Shown one piece after another: positions 59,060 to 64,000 of a stretch of 64,000 nt of DNA. This stretch comes from Emticicia sp965283955 (GTDB lineage: Bacteria; Bacteroidota; Bacteroidia; Cytophagales; Spirosomataceae): assembly GCA_965283955.1 (NCBI GenBank), contig CBDIQW010000001.1, forward strand, positions 4,898,001-4,962,000. The letters run 5' to 3'. A model generated the notes under the pieces. It saw nothing but the letters and a program-made list of their open reading frames with translations, was not told where the DNA came from and did not search any database. A program made the position numbers and the translations under genes. How positions within the stretch are numbered: position 1 is the first letter of the stretch; the number at the start of each line of letters is the position of its first letter.

Positions 59060-59443
59060 ATGAAAAGAGTTCTTATAATAATACTATCAGTGCTGATTCT
59101 TGTGCAGAGCATGAGAGGTGCATTCGTGTATGTTTCATTAAAACTCAATCAAGCTGAAATTGCCGAGAAATATTGTGAGAACAAGAAAATTACGATGTGT
59201 TACGGAAGTTGCTACATCGAAAAACAAGTAAAAGAAGCAGAACAAAAAACTGAGAAAAATCCAATTAAGTCGTCGCAAGAAAGAGTAGATTTTTGGTACA
59301 TAAATCATAATAGTCATCTGGCATTTGAAACGTCAAAACAGCATTTTGTCGAAACCAAAAATATCAATCATTATAGCATAGATTTTGCTCCACAACAATT
59401 TCTTTCGTCCATTCTTCAACCTCCCCAAAATTTTACGATTTGA
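59060..59443 (+). CDS. Small Cys-motif membrane protein, copy 3
   Basis: 127 residues, ATG at 59060. N-terminal helix (VLIIILSVLILVQSMRGAFV), then Cys39, Cys47 and Cys51 in KYCENKKITMCYGSCYIEKQ, a Lys/Glu-rich stretch, and an ending SILQPPQNFTI. The spacing in the first Cys pair is seven residues instead of nine. It begins a group of metal-related small proteins (YHS, HMA-like). The palindrome and -7 box upstream match copy 1. Unnamed family. Confidence 0.65.
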   Translation: MKRVLIIILSVLILVQSMRGAFVYVSLKLNQAEIAEKYCENKKITMCYGSCYIEKQVKEAEQKTEKNPIKSSQERVDFWYINHNSHLAFETSKQHFVETKNINHYSIDFAPQQFLSSILQPPQNFTI

Positions 59444-59500
59444 ATTATTGAAAAAGCGTTTCGTTCGCTTGTTTTTTAGTATTTAATCAATCGTAAATTC

Positions 59501-59890
59501 ATGAAATTAATCTCAAAACCAGTGTCTTCTGCCAAGAAGATTGAACTTTCACGTTCGTATATCGACCAAAATGGCGATTTAGTACTATTTGAAACTCGAA
59601 AAGAAAAAATAGTTCGACAATTTTCATTGCTTTATGAAGAATTACCGCCCGTGGCCATTTTTATGGTCGGAATGCTTTTCTGCACACAATTATATATAGT
59701 TTTTGGCGGTTTATATTATCATTCAACCCATCAATTACATGACGGTGAACTGAAAACTTATCTTTTTCTATTTGGTTTTGTAGGTCTTGCCATTGGCATA
59801 ATTCTGAAATTAGCGTGGCTTTTTATCGAAGAAAGAGAAATTCAAAACTATTCAAAAAAACAGGCACTCACTGATTTCGACTCTTATTAA
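59501..59890 (+). CDS. Two-helix membrane protein, unknown function
   Basis: 129 residues: a polar N-terminus with a beta-rich feel (SAKKIELSRSYIDQNGDLVL), helix 1 (VAIFMVGMLFCTQLYIVFGG), helix 2 (LFLFGFVGLAIGIILKLAW) and a charged tail. No Cys cluster or known family. It lies between the third small Cys-motif gene and the YHS gene on the same strand and probably shares their transcript. Confidence 0.55.
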   Translation: MKLISKPVSSAKKIELSRSYIDQNGDLVLFETRKEKIVRQFSLLYEELPPVAIFMVGMLFCTQLYIVFGGLYYHSTHQLHDGELKTYLFLFGFVGLAIGIILKLAWLFIEEREIQNYSKKQALTDFDSY

Positions 59891-59987
59891 TTGAAAAATA
59901 GAATTTTCTTTGAAAAAAACTGCAAAAATTGAGTCTTTTTAAGGAGTTTAGCGTTAATAAAATAGCAACATAAATTAAATTTATACG

Positions 59988-60245
59988 ATGAAAAATATTT
60001 TAACCACCACAATTGCTTTATTTTTTACGATTTCTTTGAGTGTTATTGCCCAAGAAGCAAAACCAAAGCAAAAAGACAAAAAAGTTGCCGAAAAAGAAAC
60101 CAAACTCGAAGACCCAGTTTGCCACATGAAAGTTAAAAAAGGCGGCAAAATAACTGCCAAACACAAGGAGGTAGAATACGGTTTTTGTAGCGAATCTTGC
60201 AAAGAGAGTTTCGTTAAAAATCCTGAAAAATATATCAAAAAGTAA
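59988..60245 (+). CDS. Secreted YHS-domain protein
   Basis: 85 residues. Signal peptide (LTTTIALFFTISLSVIAQ), a Lys-rich linker and a YHS domain: EDPVCHMKVKKG (C45), YGFCSESCKESFVKNPEKY (C67, C71). YHS domains occur in copper-transporting P-type ATPases and silver-binding proteins and probably bind a metal ion. The HMA-like gene follows after eight bases. Confidence 0.85.
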   Translation: MKNILTTTIALFFTISLSVIAQEAKPKQKDKKVAEKETKLEDPVCHMKVKKGGKITAKHKEVEYGFCSESCKESFVKNPEKYIKK

Positions 60246-60253
60246 TAGTTTCT

Positions 60254-60601
60254 ATGAATCGTAAAGACTTTATTTCTACACTAACGCTTTCATTATCAAG
60301 CATTTGTGCAAGTGCTTTCGATAAACCTGTGGCCAGTGTTGTGCATACCAACCGTGTGTGTGAAAAGTGTAAATATAATTTAGGTAGAAATATAGTTTTT
60401 GAAAAAGGAGTGAGAGATGTCGTAGTTGATGTCGAAAAAAAACTGATTACTATCAAGTATGATTCGAGTAAAACAAACCTTGCCAATTTGAAGAAATACA
60501 TCGCCTCAATTGGCTTTGATGCCGATGAGGTAAAAGCCGATATTTATAAACGAGAACGCTTGCGAGATTGCTGCATAATGGACACAACTATTTGCAAATA
60601 A
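60254..60601 (+). CDS. Exported HMA-like protein with CxxC motif
   Basis: 115 residues. Signal-like N-terminus (ISTLTLSLSSICASAFDKP), then a heavy-metal-associated domain: NRVCEKCKYNLGRNIVFEKG (C36, C39), VVVDVEKKLITIKYDSSKTN, LKKYIASIGFDADEV. These binding folds carry copper(I) through CxxC. A Cys-rich tail (LRDCCIMDTTICK) adds possible ligands. HMA chaperones are usually cytosolic; an exported one with extra Cys is less common. Confidence 0.8.
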   Translation: MNRKDFISTLTLSLSSICASAFDKPVASVVHTNRVCEKCKYNLGRNIVFEKGVRDVVVDVEKKLITIKYDSSKTNLANLKKYIASIGFDADEVKADIYKRERLRDCCIMDTTICK

Positions 60602-60603
60602 AA

Positions 60604-60670
60604 GTAGCACAAGTTTCTAACTTGTGATTGAGAAAATTGAATAAATACACAAGTTGAAAACTTGTGCTAC
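60604..60670. repeat. 13-bp perfect inverted repeat (REP-like)
   Basis: Arms GTAGCACAAGTTT (60604-60616) and AAACTTGTGCTAC (60658-60670) with further CAAGTTT/AACTTG pairs between. It separates the HMA-like gene from the outer-membrane gene, the latter starting two bases after it. Such repeats recur in Cytophagales intergenic regions. Confidence 0.7.
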
Positions 60671-60671
60671 A

Positions 60672-61583
60672 ATGAAGAAAATGAAGAAATTAATATATAT
60701 AACACTGCTAATCAGTAGTTTATCGGCTTCAGCTTGTGATTTGTGTGGCTGTGCCAATGGAAGTTCGTTTGTAGGGCTTTTGCCTCGTTCGGGCAGCCAA
60801 TTTGTGGGTTTGCGTTACCGTTTGCGTAGTTTTGATTCACATCTCAATAGCCAACTATTAAAAACCAAAGAAGATTACCAAACGCTCGAAGTTTGGGGGC
60901 GGTTTTATCCGATTAAAAACTTGCAAGTAATGGCATTTTTACCGTACAACGATAACCAACAAACTTTGCTTTATTCTGGTACAAAAGAAAGAAAAAGCGG
61001 TTTGGGCGATGCAACAATTTTGGCTCATTATAATGTGTTAAATACGTTCTTGGACTCAACTAATACCAGCGGCATTTATCATAATTTGATGATTGGTGGT
61101 GGCGTGAAACTCCCAACTGGCAAGTTTGAATATGGTTACGGTGGTGAAGCTGTGAACCCAAACTTTCAACTTGGTACGGGCAGCACCGATTTTTTGCTGA
61201 GTGCTATTCACACTGTTCGTTATAAAAAATTGGGTTTAAACACCGAAGTAGGAGGGAGAATTTCGACCAAAAGTAATGAGTATTATAAATTTGGAAATCG
61301 ACTAAGTGCTTCATTGACAGTTTTTTACTCTAAAAACTTCGGTCATTTATCTATTATGCCAAATATCGGCACAGCGATTGATTATGGTTTTAAAGACTGC
61401 AAAGAAGGTATTCTAAATTCTCAAACGGGTGGTTATAGCTTACTCGGTAGCCTCGGAATACAAGCCTATTATAAAGCGTTTACGGCTGGATTTAATTTCC
61501 AAGAACCACTCGCCCAAAACTTAGGCGGTGGCGAACTCAAGACCCGACCACAATCTTCTGTTTTTCTGACAGTTGGTTTTTAG
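60672..61583 (+). CDS. Outer-membrane beta-barrel protein with CxxCxC N-terminus
   Basis: 303 residues, ATG at 60672 (MKKMKKLIYITLLISSLSAS). The mature end begins ACDLCGCANGSSF, a CxxCxC metal motif, followed by strand-rich sequence (GLRYRLRSFDSHLNSQLL, IGGGVKLPTGKFEYGYGGEA, LNFQEPLAQNLGG-like) and a terminal Phe (SVFLTVGF). Such proteins are often called transporters of the phenol degradation MetA-like barrel family. The N-terminal Cys motif suggests metal binding at the cell surface side or periplasm. Confidence 0.72.
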   Translation: MKKMKKLIYITLLISSLSASACDLCGCANGSSFVGLLPRSGSQFVGLRYRLRSFDSHLNSQLLKTKEDYQTLEVWGRFYPIKNLQVMAFLPYNDNQQTLLYSGTKERKSGLGDATILAHYNVLNTFLDSTNTSGIYHNLMIGGGVKLPTGKFEYGYGGEAVNPNFQLGTGSTDFLLSAIHTVRYKKLGLNTEVGGRISTKSNEYYKFGNRLSASLTVFYSKNFGHLSIMPNIGTAIDYGFKDCKEGILNSQTGGYSLLGSLGIQAYYKAFTAGFNFQEPLAQNLGGGELKTRPQSSVFLTVGF

Positions 61584-61647
61584 AAAAAAAACAGATAGTT
61601 TGTGTGTATATTTGAGATTCACAAACTATCTATTTCTTAGCACACCA

Positions 61648-61869
61648 ATGAACAAACATGCACCCGATAGCTGCCCACGCTGTGGGAATATTTTTACGTG
61701 TAAGGCAAATAATGTCAGTCAGTGCGACTGCCAAAATATTAACCTTACATTCGATGAAACACAGTATATCAGAGAAATAACTGTTTGGAATTTCGATGGA
61801 GCGTGTTTGTGCCTCTCGTGTCTGCAAGAACTCCAAAAAGAGCATCAAGCTAAGCAATTACTCTCCTAA
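61648..61869 (+). CDS. Cysteine-rich CWC family protein
   Basis: 73 residues from the ATG at 61648 (MNKHAPDSCPRCGNIFTCKA). Cys-rich pattern: CPRCG, FTCKAN, QCDCQN, CLCLSC. This matches the CWC (cysteine-rich_CWC) family, small zinc-ribbon-like proteins of unknown function. The stop overlaps the convergent hypothetical gene by 12 bases. Confidence 0.78.
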   Translation: MNKHAPDSCPRCGNIFTCKANNVSQCDCQNINLTFDETQYIREITVWNFDGACLCLSCLQELQKEHQAKQLLS

Positions 61870-62220
61870 AACCTCCCAACCATCGGCTTGTGGGTCGTAT
61901 TTGGCAAACTCGCCTGAATCGGCCAATTCTGATGCCATCATTCCAATTTCAAAAGCATCATCGAAGCTCGAACGTAAGTATAAAGCATTAGAAGTCAGAA
62001 TAGCTCTCATGCCTTCAAAATTATCGTTTTTGAAGGTGATTCCTCTTTTATCTTCTTTCGATATTTCAAAGTTTTGCTCTAAAAGACGCTCCTTTAAAAC
62101 CTGAATTTGTTTCTCAGTAAACGGAATCAGATTTCTATCATTATCAAAAAAATCTTCTGATTCGGCCTCCATTTCGGCCAACATAGTTTTGGCTGTGTAA
62201 ACTTGAATATTGTAACTCAT
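61858..62220 (-). CDS. Conserved hypothetical protein
   Basis: 120 residues, cytoplasmic, acidic (MSYNIQVYTAKTMLAEMEAE, SEDFFDNDRNLIPFTEKQIQ). The second half reads RGITFKNDNFEGMRAILTSN. It resembles small conserved proteins with no assigned function. It converges on the CWC gene, ends overlapping by 12 bases. Confidence 0.62.
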   Translation of the reverse strand: MSYNIQVYTAKTMLAEMEAESEDFFDNDRNLIPFTEKQIQVLKERLLEQNFEISKEDKRGITFKNDNFEGMRAILTSNALYLRSSFDDAFEIGMMASELADSGEFAKYDPQADGWEVLGE

Positions 62221-62240
62221 TATTTTGATGCTGGATGCTT

Positions 62241-62301
62241 GATATTCGATGTTCGAGGCTTGGGTTTATTTACAAAATCAAAACACCCAACATCGAATAT
62301 C
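62241..62301. repeat. 13-bp inverted repeat
   Basis: GATATTCGATGTT (62241-62253) and AACATCGAATATC (62289-62301), plus nearby imperfect repeats of GATG and GATGTT. Lies between two minus-strand genes; may be a terminator or a dispersed repeat. Confidence 0.6.
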
Positions 62302-62318
62302 CATCATCGGACATCGTT

Positions 62319-63251
62319 TTATATGTATTTTCTCAATAAATCAACACTTTTTTGTACGCCCGATTTTGGGTCTTCTTTTCCTTCAAACTCAATCGAAATA
62401 TAACCTTGATAATTTACTTTTTTTAGAATATCAACAATGCGTTTGTAATCTAAATCAAGCGAATACCATTCGCCACCACCATAGTAAGTTTTGGCTTGAA
62501 CAAAGCTGGTTTGTGGAGCAATTTTTTCCAATTTATCGTACGGGTTTTCTAAGAAGTTACCTGTATCCATTAAAAGCCCCAACCACGGCGAATCAATGGC
62601 ATTTTTAATGCGAAGCATACCTTCGGGCGTCGAGCCAAGTCCCCAGTGGTTTTCGAGAGCCAACAAAATTCCGCATTCTTCGGCTTTTTTCATGCACTGC
62701 TGAATACTATCAATGCACCATTTGAAGGCCTCATCTTCGGTATAACCTTCAATGGCAGGTTCGATGCCACGTTTGGCCATAAAATCATCGAACGATTTGA
62801 TAGTTCCCCAACGACCAGTGTTTAAACGCATACACGGAATACCCATTTTGTAAGCCAACTCAATGCAATGAATGGTGTGGTCGATGTGTTGTTTCAAAAC
62901 TGCCTTATCGGGCGAAACAAATCCTTGGTGAATCGACAAGCAAGTCATGGCAATACCATTCACGAAAGCGTGTTTTTTTAGTTTTTGCAAATAAGCATTG
63001 TCTTCGCCGTCCATTTGTCGGTGAAGTACATCAATGCCATCGAGGCCGAGTTTTGCTGCTTCGTCAATGACTTTTTCAATCGGGAATTTATCTCCTTTAA
63101 AATGCCAATACGAATAACTCGACACACTGAGTTTGATACGACTGGCGGTTTTAGTAATTGATTGAGGTGTTTCTGCAAAAACAGGATTTGCGAAAGCTGC
63201 TGCACCTACCAATGGAACTGTTTTCAGAAATGAGCGTCGAGTGTTGTTCAT
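62319..63251 (-). CDS. Tat-exported sugar phosphate isomerase/epimerase-like TIM barrel
   Basis: 310 residues from the ATG at 63251, with a Tat-like signal (NTRRSFLKTVPLVGAAAFAN). The barrel has LGLDGIDVLHRQMDGEDNAY, GIAMTCLSIHQGFVSPDKAV, GILLALENHWGLGSTPEGML (metal Glu), WLGLLMDTGNFLENPYDKLE and YQGYISIEFEGKEDPKSGV. The xylose-isomerase-like family contains epimerases and lyases; the exact activity is unknown. A second, hydroxypyruvate-isomerase-like Tat protein is at 37228-38123. Confidence 0.82.
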   Translation of the reverse strand: MNNTRRSFLKTVPLVGAAAFANPVFAETPQSITKTASRIKLSVSSYSYWHFKGDKFPIEKVIDEAAKLGLDGIDVLHRQMDGEDNAYLQKLKKHAFVNGIAMTCLSIHQGFVSPDKAVLKQHIDHTIHCIELAYKMGIPCMRLNTGRWGTIKSFDDFMAKRGIEPAIEGYTEDEAFKWCIDSIQQCMKKAEECGILLALENHWGLGSTPEGMLRIKNAIDSPWLGLLMDTGNFLENPYDKLEKIAPQTSFVQAKTYYGGGEWYSLDLDYKRIVDILKKVNYQGYISIEFEGKEDPKSGVQKSVDLLRKYI

Positions 63252-63270
63252 AGTTTTATAGAGTTGATTA

Positions 63271-63349
63271 TTACCACGGAGGCACAGATTACACAAATTT
63301 TCACAGAATAATTTCCGTGTTAATCTTTTAATCCATGCCTCTGTGGTAA
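63271..63349. repeat. 14-bp inverted repeat, one mismatch
   Basis: TTACCACGGAGGCA (63271-63284) and TGCCTCTGTGGTAA (63336-63349), with one G-T-type mismatch. Between two minus-strand genes, spans an imperfect internal GTGT/ACAC pairing. Similar ACCACGGAGGCAC text repeats occur in Bacteroidota intergenic DNA. Confidence 0.65.
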
Positions 63350-63358
63350 ATTTTAAAA

Positions 63359-64000
63359 TTAATTCACCGTAAAAAGAGCATTTCCAAAAATCAATTTACC
63401 CGAATACCAAAAACCTCTAAATAGCGGAGAATCAGCCATGTAAACAATTTTGCCACGCCCCATTTCTTGCACACCGAAAGTTAGTGTGTTTTTCATTTTT
63501 TCTTTCGCAATTTTTCCCGCAAAACCTGTAACGAGATTATTCTCTTTTATATAACCTACATTCCAGCCATCTTTTAAGTACTCATAATTATACACATCAC
63601 GCACCAAAGCATAATAAAATCCATCCGTACCATAGCCAAGCGGGTGAGTTTTATCAAGTTCCACTTTAAAGATAGCACCTGGAATTTGTTCCATGATGCT
63701 TTCACGCTCACGAGTACCGTAAGTTTTTAGCTCGGCTTTATCGCTTGCTGAAGCATCTTTTTTACGTTTCAGAGCAAAACCGTCTTTATCGGCAAAATAA
63801 CCAGTTGCACCTTCGAGAGCAATTACTTTTCCGCCGTTTTGAATCCATTTTTTGAGAGCATCACCATTGCCGAAAATCTTTTCGTAGCTACCATCAGCCA
63901 AAACTATTACATCCAGTTGTTCGAGTGGAACACGTGAAAACGAACTTCCTTCAATAACCGTAATTGGATATTTGATTTGCTGCTCGAAGAAATGCCAAAC
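63359..64000 (-). CDS. C-terminal part of an M14-type zinc carboxypeptidase-like protein, open at the window end
   Basis: At least 213 residues; the frame is open through base 64000 (FEQQIKYPITVIEGSSF upstream of the first Met). The sequence is the glutamine-amidotransferase-like C-terminal domain common after an M14 peptidase domain in Bacteroidota: IFGNGDALKKWIQNGGKVIA, LDKTHPLGYGTDGFYYALV, GFAGKIAKEKMKNTLTFGVQ, MADSPLFRGFWYSGKLIFGN. The peptidase domain with its zinc ligands should lie beyond the window. Confidence 0.7.
   Translation of the reverse strand, partial: VWHFFEQQIKYPITVIEGSSFSRVPLEQLDVIVLADGSYEKIFGNGDALKKWIQNGGKVIALEGATGYFADKDGFALKRKKDASASDKAELKTYGTRERESIMEQIPGAIFKVELDKTHPLGYGTDGFYYALVRDVYNYEYLKDGWNVGYIKENNLVTGFAGKIAKEKMKNTLTFGVQEMGRGKIVYMADSPLFRGFWYSGKLIFGNALFTVN

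Noticed and set aside
1..64000. tRNA, rRNA, prophage or replication origin
   Set aside because: I saw no cloverleaf-like gene, rRNA sequence, phage structural gene or dnaA-box cluster, although weak signals could be missed by eye.

Overview
The window is 64 kb of AT-rich chromosomal DNA that reads as a Bacteroidota genome, most likely order Cytophagales (Spirosomataceae-like; genus not resolvable here). Supporting signs are TonB receptors with carboxypeptidase-regulatory-like N-termini, a DUF4270 lipoprotein beside a short glycogen/starch synthase, DUF5916, GbsR, several SC-type lipoboxes, and promoter elements matching the Bacteroidota TAnnTTTG consensus. I see no tRNA, rRNA, CRISPR array or intact insertion sequence. 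The one mobile-element trace is a decayed transposase-like remnant near 2.6-3.0 kb. About 20 genes, including the normally essential glmS, carry one to three single-base frameshifts. Each can be read through by switching frame, and family motifs continue on the other side, so most are probably uncorrected assembly indels, not pseudogenes. Merged coordinates are given for them.

Layout. 1-9.4 kb: partial sugar nucleotidyltransferase, MFS transporter, transposase remnant, S41 protease, bestrophin-like channel, ArsN2-like acetyltransferase, SixA phosphatase, GbsR regulator, M24B Xaa-Pro aminopeptidase. 9.4-20.7 kb: Uma2 protein, TolB-like propeller protein, DUF5916 protein, a nested palindromic repeat, a secreted toroid enzyme-like protein, an ABC exporter, a coiled-coil protein, prolyl oligopeptidase. 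20.8-31.7 kb: FdhD and a YdeP-type molybdopterin oxidoreductase, GlmS, the glyoxylate shunt (aceB-aceA), DUF4270 lipoprotein and glycogen/starch synthase. 31.9-38.1 kb: acetyltransferase, an ECF sigma factor operon with two small Gly/His-rich membrane proteins, cysE and cysM, lipoproteins, a Tat-type hydroxypyruvate isomerase-like protein.

38.2-61.9 kb is an almost entirely plus-strand accessory block that appears devoted to transition metals (copper is my best guess) and periplasmic electron transfer. It holds two MbnP-family proteins each followed by an MbnH/MauG-type di-haem peroxidase, two TonB receptors, two PepSY membrane proteins, a DUF4198 protein with a predicted N-terminal His after signal cleavage, two secreted DJ-1/PfpI proteins (one with a Cys-rich metal-ribbon N-terminus, one with a His-rich helical C-terminus), a DUF3347-like protein, and two multi-pass membrane proteins each ending in a c-type haem domain plus a free monohaem cytochrome. 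YHS, HMA-like and CWC Cys-rich proteins and a CxxCxC outer-membrane protein close it. Three copies of a small unnamed family with the motif C-x(7-9)-C-x-G-x-C-Y-[LI]-x-K precede modules of this block. Two of them have the same promoter layout: a TGAT...ATCA palindrome centred about 29 bp upstream of a TAnnTTTG box that sits only 4-5 bp before the start codon. This block is the best candidate for an undescribed system: outer-membrane import, tryptophan-modifying peroxidase chemistry, membrane redox and small Cys proteins under one metal-responsive control.

61.9-64 kb: a small conserved protein, a Tat-exported sugar isomerase/epimerase-like protein and the end of an M14-type carboxypeptidase-like protein that runs off the window.
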